DNA of 64,000 nt from Eubacteriaceae bacterium (GCA_021770095.1 JAETRQ010000008.1:1-64000), one strand, 5' to 3'; shown: positions 36,090-46,129, counted from the stretch's first letter. The notes: generated by a model from the sequence alone, not told the origin. Numbers and translations are program-made.

Positions 36090-37076
36090 TCAATCATACT
36101 TTCTTATTTGAAAATATTTTGCATAAATCTTATAAAATACTTTATACAAATAAGGCATATAAACAATCAAATCAAATAAAATTCTTTGTTTTTTTCCTAA
36201 AAGTTTCTTTTCATTTTTTGAAGAGAGAATTCTTTTTCTGATACTTTTAATGTCATTTTTATCCGCCTGAGGTAAAAACAGAATGGAAGAATAAACATTT
36301 ATACAGGTTGACAGATAAACTTTTTTTGCAAGATTAACAACAGACTCATCTGCTGACTCGATTATCCTCTCTCTTACCTTAATCGGATCAAAAATCTTTG
36401 CACGATTATAACTTCTTGAAGCAGAACCGGCTCTGACAATATAACCATATTTGCATTCGTCAGCAAACACTGACTTGTTACTTTGTTGAAACAGCAAAAA
36501 GTTCATAAGCAAATCTTCATTTATCTTTAATGATAAATCCATGCTTGCATTCAAATCTGCTTTATCAACAACTTCTCTTTTATATAATTTATTCCATAAT
36601 CCGGGTTCAATCGGATTACCCTCAAGCAAATCCTTCTGTCCACGGAGATTATCCTGTTCAATAACCTGTTTTGTGCCGTAAAAAAAATTTATTCTGCCGT
36701 CATCAAACATCATTTTATATCCGCAGTGAGAAATATCTGCCTGATACTGATGAGCATTATTGATAAGAAAATCAAACATATCTTCATCAATCTCATCATC
36801 ACCGTCTACAAAGCCAATCCAATCACCTGTAGAATGATTCAGTCCGTTCAAACGTGCGGATGTAACACCATGATTATCCTGATGAATACAAATAACTCTT
36901 GAATCCGATTTGGCATATTCCTTTATAACATTCCATGAATTATCGGTTGAACCATCATCAATGACAATTATCTCAAGATTTTTATAACTCTGGTTGCATA
37001 CGGAATGCAATGTACGTTCAATATAATTTTCAAGATTATATACAGGTATAATGACAGAAATTTTATCTTTTTCCAT
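36090..37076 (-). CDS. Family 2 glycosyltransferase
   Basis: A 328-residue GT-A enzyme with ISVIIPVYNLENYIERTL, IVIDDGSTDNSW, NHGVTSARLNGL and FVDGDDEIDE as the DxD region. GGAGAA lies upstream of the ATG. It begins one base after the upstream GT4 stop. Predicted to add one sugar to the lipid-linked repeat; donor not known. Confidence 0.84.
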   Translation of the reverse strand: MEKDKISVIIPVYNLENYIERTLHSVCNQSYKNLEIIVIDDGSTDNSWNVIKEYAKSDSRVICIHQDNHGVTSARLNGLNHSTGDWIGFVDGDDEIDEDMFDFLINNAHQYQADISHCGYKMMFDDGRINFFYGTKQVIEQDNLRGQKDLLEGNPIEPGLWNKLYKREVVDKADLNASMDLSLKINEDLLMNFLLFQQSNKSVFADECKYGYIVRAGSASRSYNRAKIFDPIKVRERIIESADESVVNLAKKVYLSTCINVYSSILFLPQADKNDIKSIRKRILSSKNEKKLLGKKQRILFDLIVYMPYLYKVFYKIYAKYFQIRKYD

Positions 37077-37077
37077 T

Positions 37078-38184
37078 TTATAAATTCTCCAGCATTTCTT
37101 CTACAGCCTTTGTTGTTTTATCAGTACTGAATTTTTTACCGCGAATTTCAGCTTGCTGTTTGTAATGAGACAACAAATCCTTTTCGGTTAACATTCTGAA
37201 CACACCGTCATACAAAGATTTTTCAGAGTTTTCAGTAACAATACCATATTCATTATGATCACCAAGGAGTTCCTTCGCCCCGCTGACTTGTGTGCTTGCG
37301 ACAGGTATACCTAATATAAGTGCCTCCGTAACTGCTGTACTGAAACCTTCTTTGTGCGACGAACAAACAAATAAATCTGCTTTTGAAACATACTTATATG
37401 GATTTTCATCAAAGCCAAGCAATTTACAGCTATCCGAAACATTCAATTGTGCAATGAGTTTTTGTAATTTATCTTTGTCCTCACCTTCACCAAGGATATA
37501 TAATTTATTATTAATCCCGTTATCCAATAATTTTTTATGAATACGGATTAATCGGTCATATCCTTTATGAGACATACTCAGTCTGCCGACAGAAATAATA
37601 TTTTTACTTTCATCCAAAACAGATATGGTATTTTGCTTTTCGTTTGACAATTGGATGATTTTCTCCGTCTCATTCACATTATAAAGAACAGTACATTCTG
37701 TCATTAAATCAGTAAGCGATAAAAAGTTATTTTTTACAGTTTCTGATACGCAGACAATTTTGTCAAAAGAACCGTAACATTCATTCATTTCATTTATTGA
37801 TTTGAACGGATAAGCCAATTCTTCAGTTGAATCGTGTTCAATATGTATCCATGCAATCTTATTACCTTTATATCCGGATACGATTCTTGAGCATGCACCT
37901 TCAAGAAAAGAAATGACTATATCATAATCATCTTTTATTATAAGTTTGCTTAAAAAACTTTTTGAAAATAAAGTCATTATCTTCGTATGCTTAGGAAAAT
38001 AATGCTTCCAACCTGGAATATATTTCACGTCACTGTTCAAATACTTTTTATTTACACCAATATCAAAAAGTGTTTGAAGTGTAACATCATATTTTGTTTT
38101 ATCAAGATTATTAACCAGATTGACAAGAACTTTTTCAGCTCCGCCGTAACTTAAATCGTGAATTAAAAATAATACTTTTTTCAT
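37078..38184 (-). CDS. Family 4 glycosyltransferase
   Basis: A 368-residue GT-B enzyme. The N-terminal acceptor domain begins VLFLIHDLSYGGAEKVLVNL. The C-terminal donor domain has ISVGRLSMSHKGYDRLI, LYILGEGEDKDKLQKL and the E-x7-E signature in SHKEGFSTAVTEALILGIP. It is a retaining transferase of the usual capsule type. The sugar is not predictable from sequence. Confidence 0.86.
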   Translation of the reverse strand: MKKVLFLIHDLSYGGAEKVLVNLVNNLDKTKYDVTLQTLFDIGVNKKYLNSDVKYIPGWKHYFPKHTKIMTLFSKSFLSKLIIKDDYDIVISFLEGACSRIVSGYKGNKIAWIHIEHDSTEELAYPFKSINEMNECYGSFDKIVCVSETVKNNFLSLTDLMTECTVLYNVNETEKIIQLSNEKQNTISVLDESKNIISVGRLSMSHKGYDRLIRIHKKLLDNGINNKLYILGEGEDKDKLQKLIAQLNVSDSCKLLGFDENPYKYVSKADLFVCSSHKEGFSTAVTEALILGIPVASTQVSGAKELLGDHNEYGIVTENSEKSLYDGVFRMLTEKDLLSHYKQQAEIRGKKFSTDKTTKAVEEMLENL

Positions 38185-38187
38185 AAT

Positions 38188-38982
38188 TTATCTTTTACAC
38201 TTCTTTATAACTTTTTTTACATAGTAATTTATTCCGTTATCGTATAAATCATAAATCAGAAAAACATAAATTTTGTATCCAAACTTAAAATGGTTATATA
38301 AAAATTTAATGAATCTGCCTTTTCTTAAATTCAGAATAAATTTTGATTTTTCTCTGTACTCGACTTTATTAAGAGTACTTGCAGCCTCATCTGTCAACCA
38401 AGTTTTGGCATAAAGATGTTTTGCATAATTACTGTAAATACCAAAACTCAAAAAAGCATTGTTATTAACTATCTGTTTTTTGTTATTATCAAACTTATCA
38501 AAATTCACAACTTTCAACATAGACTGCGTGTTGAAAGCAGGGCAAGGCGTTAAATCCATATTGCCTTTTTTGTCAACAAAACTTTTATTCTCATAATCTT
38601 TAATGCACTGTTCAAGAATCGGGTTATGACTTGTGCTTCCGAATCCCTGACCGGTGTTTATATTTAATGTTTCAAAAAAGAAGAACGAATTATAATCCAG
38701 CAACGCATCAAGATTATTTTTCAGCAGCACATCTGTATCAAGATAAACACCGCCATATCGGTTAACCACATCTAACCTTGCCACATCACTTACAAAGGCA
38801 TACTTTTTCTTTTCATACGCCTGTGATGTATAAGTCATCGCATGAACATCATAATTTTCTTCATTCCATTCAATGATTTTATAATCAGGGCAATATTTTT
38901 TCCAGCTCTCCAAACAGCGCAAAAGCAATTCAGGTTTCGTGCCGTTTCCAAACCAGCAGTAATGAATAACCTTCGGAATCAT
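38188..38982 (-). CDS. GT32-type glycosyltransferase
   Basis: A 264-residue protein opening MIPKVIHYCWFGNGTKP, with WKKYCPDYKIIEWNEENYDV and RYGGVYLDTDVLL, where DTD is the metal-binding DxD. This is the pattern of the DXD-sugar-binding GT32 family, often in capsule loci, which transfers mannosyl, galactosyl or other sugars. A basic, hydrophobic C-terminus (YDNGINYYVKKVIKKCKR) may bind the membrane surface. Confidence 0.83.
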   Translation of the reverse strand: MIPKVIHYCWFGNGTKPELLLRCLESWKKYCPDYKIIEWNEENYDVHAMTYTSQAYEKKKYAFVSDVARLDVVNRYGGVYLDTDVLLKNNLDALLDYNSFFFFETLNINTGQGFGSTSHNPILEQCIKDYENKSFVDKKGNMDLTPCPAFNTQSMLKVVNFDKFDNNKKQIVNNNAFLSFGIYSNYAKHLYAKTWLTDEAASTLNKVEYREKSKFILNLRKGRFIKFLYNHFKFGYKIYVFLIYDLYDNGINYYVKKVIKKCKR

Positions 38983-38994
38983 GATAATACCTCT

Positions 38995-39483
38995 CTAAGA
39001 ATTTATAATTCGTGCAGGATTTCCTACAACCGTGCAATTGTCCGGTACATCTTTAACGACTACTGCATTGGCACCGATTTTGACATTATTACCAATTTTT
39101 ATATCGCCGATTATTTTTGCGCCTGCACCGATAAAAACATTATTGCCGATTTGAGGAGCAGATCCGTCAAGCGATTTCACACCAATCGTAACCTGTTGAA
39201 GAATAGTTGCATTTTTACCGATATGTGCTTTATCCGATATAACGATTCCGTTTAAACCGTGCGGTAAAAAGGGCGGTGATTCAAAACAAGCACCAAAGCA
39301 ACGATTGCCATTATAAGTAATCATAAAATCACAGCAATGCAAAGATGTTATACGTTTTAATTTATAGATATAAATCATTTTCTGAAACTTATTTACATTT
39401 CCATTCTGACATTTCATATACATTGACCAAAAAGAATCAGCATTATAACGATTTACAAATCCGGTTATCAAATTCCTAAACAT
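38995..39483 (-). CDS. Hexapeptide-repeat acyltransferase (serine acetyltransferase-like)
   Basis: A 162-residue left-handed beta-helix protein. Hexapeptide repeats run from about residue 80 ([63 protein letters not shown]). Its closest style is the CysE-like acetyltransferases found in polysaccharide loci, which O-acetylate sugars from acetyl-CoA. It is shorter than CysE, with a divergent N-terminus, so serine is not the expected substrate. Confidence 0.8.
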   Translation of the reverse strand: MFRNLITGFVNRYNADSFWSMYMKCQNGNVNKFQKMIYIYKLKRITSLHCCDFMITYNGNRCFGACFESPPFLPHGLNGIVISDKAHIGKNATILQQVTIGVKSLDGSAPQIGNNVFIGAGAKIIGDIKIGNNVKIGANAVVVKDVPDNCTVVGNPARIINS

Positions 39484-39522
39484 AAAATAATTCCTTATAC
39501 AAGTAAAATAAATTTTCTGATA

Positions 39523-40689
39523 TTAAACATACAATCCTAATTTGTCACTTCCGTAATATCCGGCACCCTGCACTGCAAAAGAATAATAGAAATAGAGAAA
39601 ATAAAATGCATAACAAAGTATTTTCATAATTCTTCTGTCCTTCATATGAAAAGTATTTTCAAATAACCACGGCAGAAGTACAAAATTAAGCAGATTAAAA
39701 TATATCGGTACTCTTCCGACCAATATACCACTTGTTACAACACCTAAAAGATAAACACCTACGCTTGCTACTGAAAGGTTAATACAAATATTTATCAGAG
39801 GAGTAGCCTTTTCTTCAACATATTTTCTTCGCCATAATGCAATCGCCGGCGGAACGGCAGCAATAATTACTCTTATAAAATTAACACCGTTATCGACAGT
39901 TCCATCCTCATTGGTATAATGCGTCAGCGCATAACCTGCTCCTGAATACTCTGTACCTTCCACTGTGGAATCCATCCAATCGGTAAACTGTGTTATAGAG
40001 AAAAATACGAGCAGAGTTAACAAAACACAAATCCAAATTTTTATACTCCACGGCTTAAAATGAACAATAAAATATATAGGTATCCATAAAAGTGCCGTAC
40101 CATGTATAGTGATTGCAATTGCAACTATTATCAAAAATTTAATTGTTTTTCGCTCAACCACATAATCAAAAAAGAAAAGAATCAGAGTTACTGCCAAAAA
40201 CTGCCTCATACCATTCATCATCCATGTGAAAGAACCACTGGCGATGAACAGAAAAGCACTCATAACAAAATTGCAGGAATATTTATAATACAGTTTGGCG
40301 ATGGAGACAGCATTAAATACCGATAATATGAAGAACCAGACATTGTAATCATGAGAAATATATTTTTTCACCAAATACATAAGTATTATAAAACCTTTAT
40401 TCTCATAATCACCGGTAATATAATCACCAACATGAAGTGTTAAATTGAGATTTTGATACTGCCATATATAGGCATATGTATCACCATAATAACTTCTCAT
40501 TCCAACAAAATATGCCATCAACGAAAAAGTCAGCAAAGCCATAAAAAAGCCTATTGATTTCTCATATTTAATTGTATCTGTAATATCCCTGCCCCTATCT
40601 GCATATCCTACAAGTCTTTTACTGTGCAAAAAACTTCCAAATAAAGCAACGATACAAGTAAACACTAAAATTGAATAATAAACTATCAT
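39523..40689 (-). CDS. EpsG-like polysaccharide polymerase
   Basis: A 388-residue membrane protein with about ten hydrophobic segments and a signature YFVGMRSYYGDTYAYI near residue 60, followed by NKGFIILMYLVKK and a NGMRQFLAVTLILF segment, which match the EpsG family. EpsG/Wzy-type proteins join flipped repeat units on the outer membrane face. It is the only polymerase candidate in the operon. Confidence 0.82.
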   Translation of the reverse strand: MIVYYSILVFTCIVALFGSFLHSKRLVGYADRGRDITDTIKYEKSIGFFMALLTFSLMAYFVGMRSYYGDTYAYIWQYQNLNLTLHVGDYITGDYENKGFIILMYLVKKYISHDYNVWFFILSVFNAVSIAKLYYKYSCNFVMSAFLFIASGSFTWMMNGMRQFLAVTLILFFFDYVVERKTIKFLIIVAIAITIHGTALLWIPIYFIVHFKPWSIKIWICVLLTLLVFFSITQFTDWMDSTVEGTEYSGAGYALTHYTNEDGTVDNGVNFIRVIIAAVPPAIALWRRKYVEEKATPLINICINLSVASVGVYLLGVVTSGILVGRVPIYFNLLNFVLLPWLFENTFHMKDRRIMKILCYAFYFLYFYYSFAVQGAGYYGSDKLGLYV

Positions 40690-40707
40690 TTATTAACTAT
40701 CCTTAAT

Positions 40708-41598
40708 TTATTCAGCTTTTTTTCTTACATAAAAAGAAAACATCCAACCCGGCAGCAATAGCAGCAAACACAAAAACTTCTGCGGACAATCTCTGATTAT
40801 CCTTGATTTTCCGGCAAGAATACTGCTGGATATATAGTGCAGAACATTTTTGATTTTGAATTTGAGTGATGCATTTTTATAACTTAAATAAAGTTTCCTA
40901 ATTTCTAAAAAACTATTAGGACTGTTAACATACTGCTTAAAAATGCTGTTTGTCATACCGTCAGGCTGATATTCAACATATTTTAAATTTTCATTCAATA
41001 TCAAAAAATCATACTTTTCAGAAATTAACAAATGCATATAATGTGGATTGAAGTTTTTTTCACCTTCAAAACTCTTCATTGGTGCAACTGATTTATATAA
41101 ATCGGTTCTGACAACATTTGTACGATCCCCATTGACCAAATTATATTTTCCTATAAGCAAATCTATAAGATTGATACTTTTCTGTTCAGGAAGTTTATCT
41201 CCAATAACCTTATCATTCAAATCAAAATCAAGACCAACAATTCCCGCATATTTATCAGAACCGTTTTTACTCCAGAATTTGATAATCCTTTGCACTGCAT
41301 CATAAGGGATAAAATCATCTGAATCAACACACATCATTAATTCGGTATCAGTATTGGCTATAGCACAATTATAACCTGTATGCAGTCCACCATTTTCTTT
41401 ATAAATATATCTGATGTAAAAAGATTCTTCTTCACTTTTCCATTTCATCACCAAATTTTTGGTGTTGTCAACTGAACCATCATCAATTATTAACCAAACA
41501 AAATCTTTATTTGTTTGTTGTTTCAGAGATTCATATAACCTCGGCAAAGTATCTGCTCTGTTATAGGATGGTGTAAATATCGTTAATCTAGGCATCAT
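40708..41598 (-). CDS. Family 2 glycosyltransferase
   Basis: A 296-residue GT-A enzyme with LTIFTPSYNRADTLPRLY, LIIDDGSVDNT, NGGLHTGYNCAI and MCVDSDDFIP. The NGGLHTGYN form is shared by a subgroup of capsule GT2 enzymes and differs from the NxGxSxARN form of the others here. The start overlaps the upstream stop as TAATG. Confidence 0.84.
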   Translation of the reverse strand: MMPRLTIFTPSYNRADTLPRLYESLKQQTNKDFVWLIIDDGSVDNTKNLVMKWKSEEESFYIRYIYKENGGLHTGYNCAIANTDTELMMCVDSDDFIPYDAVQRIIKFWSKNGSDKYAGIVGLDFDLNDKVIGDKLPEQKSINLIDLLIGKYNLVNGDRTNVVRTDLYKSVAPMKSFEGEKNFNPHYMHLLISEKYDFLILNENLKYVEYQPDGMTNSIFKQYVNSPNSFLEIRKLYLSYKNASLKFKIKNVLHYISSSILAGKSRIIRDCPQKFLCLLLLLPGWMFSFYVRKKAE

Positions 41599-42572
41599 TA
41601 TCTTCCATTTTTCTTAATTAATAAAAACATTCTCAAAATTTTCAGCATTACATCAAAACCGAAAACTTTATTGAATAAATATACTGTTTTAACCTTTTTA
41701 TTCTGATGATAGGATAATAACCATTTCAATTTCTTAAGTTCAAGTTTAAATGGTTTATCATCAGTAATAAATCTGACATAAAGATTCAGCAATGTTATAT
41801 ACTGATATGCTGCATAATTATATAATGGCTCTTTATTATCAAAATTGCATTGCTGAAAAATATCAACGGTATATTTAATATTCTCAAACAAACAATAAAC
41901 TGCTTTTGGTTCAATGGAATGCGTTATTGATGTATCGCGCTGGCGGTAAACATAAACCGGTTTGGCATAAACAGAATAACTTTTGCAACATGTCAATAAT
42001 TTGGCAGTCCACTCAATATCTTCAGACGTAACACCGTATCTGAAATAAATATTATTACTTGTAACAATTTCACGCTTTACAATTTTCGTACAGGCAGAAC
42101 TTGTCACCAAACTGTTTGTTACAACATACTGTAAATCATATATTTTATTAAATGATAAATCAGGGAAATCAATTTTCGGAACAAAGACATTATCCTTCAA
42201 TTCACCATAACCGAATAAAATCATATCTGAATTCCCACTCAAAATATCAGATACATTATGCAGAAAAGTATTTTCATTCCAATAGTCATCACTGTCTATA
42301 AATACTAAATACTCTCCCTTTGCTTTATCAATCCCGTAATTTCTTGCACTGGACAAGCCACCGTTTTTTTTATGAAAAGCATAAACATTTTCATATTCAG
42401 CAGCATAATCATCACATATACAGCCGCTGCGGTCCTCAGAACCATCGTCAACTAAAATCACTTCACAGTCATCAAAATGCTGATTTAATACACTGTCAAC
42501 ACATTCAGAAATATACTTTTCAACATTATATACCGGTATGATTATACTAAATCTTGGAATAATTTTATTCAA
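41598..42572 (-). CDS. Family 2 glycosyltransferase
   Basis: A 324-residue GT-A enzyme with FSIIIPVYNVEKYISECV, ILVDDGSEDRSG, NGGLSSARNYGI and FIDSDDYWNE. It overlaps the upstream GT4 gene by 8 bases and the downstream GT2 gene by one, so the three are translated together. The sugar specificity is unknown. Confidence 0.84.
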   Translation of the reverse strand: MNKIIPRFSIIIPVYNVEKYISECVDSVLNQHFDDCEVILVDDGSEDRSGCICDDYAAEYENVYAFHKKNGGLSSARNYGIDKAKGEYLVFIDSDDYWNENTFLHNVSDILSGNSDMILFGYGELKDNVFVPKIDFPDLSFNKIYDLQYVVTNSLVTSSACTKIVKREIVTSNNIYFRYGVTSEDIEWTAKLLTCCKSYSVYAKPVYVYRQRDTSITHSIEPKAVYCLFENIKYTVDIFQQCNFDNKEPLYNYAAYQYITLLNLYVRFITDDKPFKLELKKLKWLLSYHQNKKVKTVYLFNKVFGFDVMLKILRMFLLIKKNGR

Positions 42573-43683
42573 AATAAATATCCTCTAATTCTTTAATTGT
42601 ATTTACATCTGTAAAAGGTTGAACAAACTCAAGTGCAGCCTTTTTATATTGACAAGGATTATCTAAAACTTCTATTATTTTTCCTGCAAAAGCATTTGCA
42701 TCATCAGCAGGAACAATAAATCCTGTTTCGCCGTCCCGAACAAGTTCTCTGTGTCCTCTGTTACTAGATGCAACCACTGCTTTACCGCAGAGCATTGCCT
42801 CCATTACATTGAGCGGCAAACCTTCACGAAAACTGCATGCTGCAAGCACATCACAAATATTCATATATTTATTAATCTCGGTTGTATATCCGAGGAATTC
42901 AACATAATCTTCAAGAGCATTATCCGTAACAATCTGTTTTAGATTATTCAGCTCAGGTCCGTTGCCGGCAATCAGCAGTTTGCTGTCTTGGAATTTCTCT
43001 TTAACCTGCCGCATAGCAAGAATTGCCGTCTTTTGATTTTTGTTTGGTAATAATTCACCGACATTGAGTATTAATTTTGTATTTTGACGATAACCTAATG
43101 TTTCACGTATCTGTGCCTTTTCATCCTCGCTCACAGCATAAAATTTGGATGAATTCGCACCAACACCATGCATATGTACTACATTACAATGAAACTTTTG
43201 TGACGCAAGTTCATAATCTTCATTTGTTATTGTAATGAGGGTGTCGGTAAATCTGGACATTGATTTTTCAATAGGATAATAAATCAACCAATTCTTCTTA
43301 GGTGCACCATCATAAAAGTGAAAACCATGTGCTGTATAAAATACCTTGGTCCCATTTATCCTGCGGTATTTATTTGCGGCAAGGCGGGTTACCATCCCTC
43401 CCATAGGTGTATTGGTATGAATAATATCATACCGATTATCTTTAAGTATTTTTGAAAGTTCTTTATATGCTCCAATATTTTTTGTACTGAATGGAGAGCG
43501 GTCAAATGGTACATCAAAAACCTTGTCTGCATATTCCATTTTAAGACCGTTCTTTTCAGCCAGATTATTTCTTGCAGCAACATGAACTTCAGATCCGTTT
43601 TGTTTCAGTAATCTCATAAGCGGTTTATGAAACTGACAAATATGACTTTGCACTGTTGCTGTTAATAAAACTCTTTTACTCAT
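42565..43683 (-). CDS. Family 4 glycosyltransferase (EpsD/CapM-like)
   Basis: A 372-residue GT-B enzyme. The N-terminal domain has RVLLTATVQSHICQFHKPLM and IIHTNTPMGGMVTRLAA; the donor domain has LNVGELLPNKNQKTAI and the FREGLPLNVMEAMLCGK signature with its paired acids. Enzymes of this subgroup often add the second sugar after the phosphoglycosyltransferase step, which suits its place near the start of the operon. That role is inference. Confidence 0.85.
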   Translation of the reverse strand: MSKRVLLTATVQSHICQFHKPLMRLLKQNGSEVHVAARNNLAEKNGLKMEYADKVFDVPFDRSPFSTKNIGAYKELSKILKDNRYDIIHTNTPMGGMVTRLAANKYRRINGTKVFYTAHGFHFYDGAPKKNWLIYYPIEKSMSRFTDTLITITNEDYELASQKFHCNVVHMHGVGANSSKFYAVSEDEKAQIRETLGYRQNTKLILNVGELLPNKNQKTAILAMRQVKEKFQDSKLLIAGNGPELNNLKQIVTDNALEDYVEFLGYTTEINKYMNICDVLAACSFREGLPLNVMEAMLCGKAVVASSNRGHRELVRDGETGFIVPADDANAFAGKIIEVLDNPCQYKKAALEFVQPFTDVNTIKELEDIYFE

Positions 43684-44584
43684 TCAAGAATCCTTCCAAA
43701 TTTTTAGAAATCAGATTGAACATTCTTTCATTATTCCCATCACCGACAAATGAATTATGCGGTGTGATAACCGTGTTGGGCATATCCCAAAGCGGACTGT
43801 CTTCTGTAAGCGGTTCATCTTCAAACACATCAAGAACCGCCCCATTGATTACTTGATTATCAAGAGCAAAAATCAAATCCGTTTGATTCACCAATTTGCC
43901 TCTTGAAACATTGACAAATACAGCCGATTTTTTCATAAGAGCAAATTTATTTTTGTTAAAAAAGCCTTGCGTTTCTTTCATCAATGGTAATGTGAGAATA
44001 ATAACATCAGCATCCGGCAGCATAGTATCAAGGTTGTCCACCGGATATATGTTATCAAAATTGCAATCATCATTTGGATGCAAATCAATACCGATTACAT
44101 TGGCATCAAATGCTTTAAAGCGCTTTGCGACTTGTGAACCGATATTGCCCGCACCAACAATAAGAATGTTTTTACCGGCTAACTCAATCAGATTTCTGCT
44201 TTTTTCCCACTTATGCTGTATCTGATTTTTCCTGAAAAAATCGAACTGTTTATACAACTGCAAAACACCGCCGACAGCAAATTCGGCCATCGGAATACTG
44301 TAAACACCCTTGGCATTGAAAACTTTTATATCGTGCTCTTTTATATAATCAAGAGGTATTCTGTCAAGCCCTGCAGATGTTAACTGTATAAATCTGAGAT
44401 TTTCAAATTTTTCAATAGGTGTATACAAAAAAAGCCCATTGCATACAACTGCTTCAATATCACTTACATCAAAATCAATAGGCAATCTTTCATCCTGAAT
44501 AAACTTAACATCATATCCAAGAGATTTGATATATTCCATTTGTCGCTCAGTATATCTGAATACACCAGTTAATAATAGTTTCAT
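43676..44584 (-). CDS. D-isomer-specific 2-hydroxyacid dehydrogenase
   Basis: A 302-residue NAD(P)-linked reductase. The nucleotide motif is ILIVGAGNIGSQVAKRF (about 139). The catalytic Arg is in VNVSRGKLVNQTDLI, the Glu in DVFEDEPLTEDSPLW and the His in ITPHNSF. It overlaps the aldolase gene upstream by 4 bases. The pair could form a 2-oxo acid by aldol addition and then reduce it to a D-hydroxy acid for the polymer or its decoration. The substrate is unknown. Confidence 0.85.
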   Translation of the reverse strand: MKLLLTGVFRYTERQMEYIKSLGYDVKFIQDERLPIDFDVSDIEAVVCNGLFLYTPIEKFENLRFIQLTSAGLDRIPLDYIKEHDIKVFNAKGVYSIPMAEFAVGGVLQLYKQFDFFRKNQIQHKWEKSRNLIELAGKNILIVGAGNIGSQVAKRFKAFDANVIGIDLHPNDDCNFDNIYPVDNLDTMLPDADVIILTLPLMKETQGFFNKNKFALMKKSAVFVNVSRGKLVNQTDLIFALDNQVINGAVLDVFEDEPLTEDSPLWDMPNTVITPHNSFVGDGNNERMFNLISKNLEGFLNE

Positions 44585-45405
44585 ATTTTACTCACTATCT
44601 GCTGAATAATTCTTTCTGTTTCCTTATGCTTCATTTCAAAAAATGAGGCATCTTTGTTTTCAATCTCTTTTTCATAAGAACGATTTTGCATTAAGCCTTC
44701 TTCAAATATTTTTTTAATTTCTGACAAATCCTTAATTTTTGACGTATTGCAAAATGCCCTTGACAGAATCACCATTGAGGAACCCAGTCTGTAATGCTCT
44801 GCAATAATATTTTCTGCAGGGAGATTGGTTGGAATATCCTGAAATACTCTGCCTACTCCTCCAAAACCGAATGTAATATCTTTTGAATTAAATTTATCAG
44901 CCAGATAATCTACGGTTCCGTCTGTCAAAAGTTCAAATAAAAACTTCTTGCCTTGGCTCAAATGCAAATCATTCAAACCAATATGTATTTCCTCCACATC
45001 CTTGAGGTCCAAAACTTCATCAATGCAATTTACAGCATCATCCGTTTCAAGCAAAAGTACAGTTTTAACCCGACCGTTGACGATTTGATAAAATTGCTTA
45101 ACTTCGTCAACACACTTCCACATAGGCAGCATAATAATATCTGCACCTGCATGAATAACAGATTCAATTTCATCGCCTGAATTTTCATTTATAGGATTTA
45201 TACGAACCATCAGTTCAGACTTATCAAGAACTTTGCGAAGATTGATTATATCTTCAACAGTATGATGATTTTTAACTGTATCCATATTCGGCTGTCGCTC
45301 ATCTTTGCCGATATATTCCATATCAACAAATATTCTGTCAACGCCTGCAGCCTGTGCAATTTTTGCAACATCTGGATTATTGGTTATATAAAATAGTTTT
45401 AACAT
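44581..45405 (-). CDS. HpcH/HpaI-type aldolase
   Basis: A 274-residue TIM-barrel aldolase of the HpcH/HpaI/citrate lyase beta family. The phosphate/carboxylate-binding Arg is in LMVRINPIN, the metal ligands are Glu in VLLLETDDAV and Asp in IGLNDLHLSQG. These metal-dependent aldolases make or split 4-hydroxy-2-oxo acids using pyruvate. In a polysaccharide operon, with a 2-hydroxyacid dehydrogenase overlapping it, it probably builds a special acid. It overlaps the phosphoglycosyltransferase gene by one base. Confidence 0.8.
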   Translation of the reverse strand: MLKLFYITNNPDVAKIAQAAGVDRIFVDMEYIGKDERQPNMDTVKNHHTVEDIINLRKVLDKSELMVRINPINENSGDEIESVIHAGADIIMLPMWKCVDEVKQFYQIVNGRVKTVLLLETDDAVNCIDEVLDLKDVEEIHIGLNDLHLSQGKKFLFELLTDGTVDYLADKFNSKDITFGFGGVGRVFQDIPTNLPAENIIAEHYRLGSSMVILSRAFCNTSKIKDLSEIKKIFEEGLMQNRSYEKEIENKDASFFEMKHKETERIIQQIVSKI

Positions 45406-46049
45406 CAGATTTCTACGGTTTCCTTTTCTTCAACTGCCTGTGAATTGTCTTTTACAAGAGTTTCTGTGCTGTTGACATTATCCTCATTTTTAAGAACTTT
45501 AAATACTGTTAAAAACAAAATTTTCAAATCAAGCCATAATGAAACATGATCAACATACCAAACATTAAGTCTGATTCTTTCATGCCATTCCACTTCTTTT
45601 CTGCCGTGTGTTTGTGCCCAACCTGTAATTCCGGGTCTTACCTCAAACATTCTTAACTGCTGTGCGGTATATTCTTCAATAGGCCAAGGATGATATGTAA
45701 GCGGCGGACGCGGTCCTACAAAACTCATTTCTCCCTTAAGAATATTTACTAACTGAGGAAGTTCATCAATACTGGTTGCTCTGATAAATTTACCGACTTT
45801 GGTTACTCTCATATCATCAGAACCGCTGTAAACACCTGTACCGATATGTTCAGCACCTTGGCACATACTCCGGAATTTATATATATAATATTCTTTTCCG
45901 CCTTTTCCAAGCCTTTTCTGCTTAAAAATCACAGGACCCGAAGAATCAAGTTTTACAGCCAATGCAGTTATCAGCATTATCGGTGATAAAATAATTAAAG
46001 CGAATATAGATAAAATGATTTCACAAAATCTTTTAAATATTTGATACAT
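45405..46049 (-). CDS. Initiating sugar phosphotransferase (WcaJ/EpsL type)
   Basis: A 214-residue monotopic phosphoglycosyltransferase, which moves a sugar 1-phosphate onto undecaprenyl phosphate and starts each repeat unit. One membrane helix covers about residues 8-30. The catalytic core shows FKQKRLGKGGKEYYIYKFRSM, ATSIDELPQLVNILKGEM, GPRPPL and PGITGWAQ. The length matches the minimal family. First gene of the operon, GGGGGA before the ATG. The C-terminal tail (about residue 195 on) is acidic and probably disordered. Confidence 0.9.
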   Translation of the reverse strand: MYQIFKRFCEIILSIFALIILSPIMLITALAVKLDSSGPVIFKQKRLGKGGKEYYIYKFRSMCQGAEHIGTGVYSGSDDMRVTKVGKFIRATSIDELPQLVNILKGEMSFVGPRPPLTYHPWPIEEYTAQQLRMFEVRPGITGWAQTHGRKEVEWHERIRLNVWYVDHVSLWLDLKILFLTVFKVLKNEDNVNSTETLVKDNSQAVEEKETVEI

Positions 46050-46129
46050 AACATTCCCCCGCTCGCTATGGTCTATGTTTCAAAATACACAAGATATTAA
46101 GTATGCTCAAATAAGTATTTATTTTATAT

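Noticed and set aside
34104-37076. Recent tandem duplication of the three adjacent GT2 genes
   Set aside because: Beyond the shared GT2 motifs the three proteins diverge strongly, so recent duplication is not supported.
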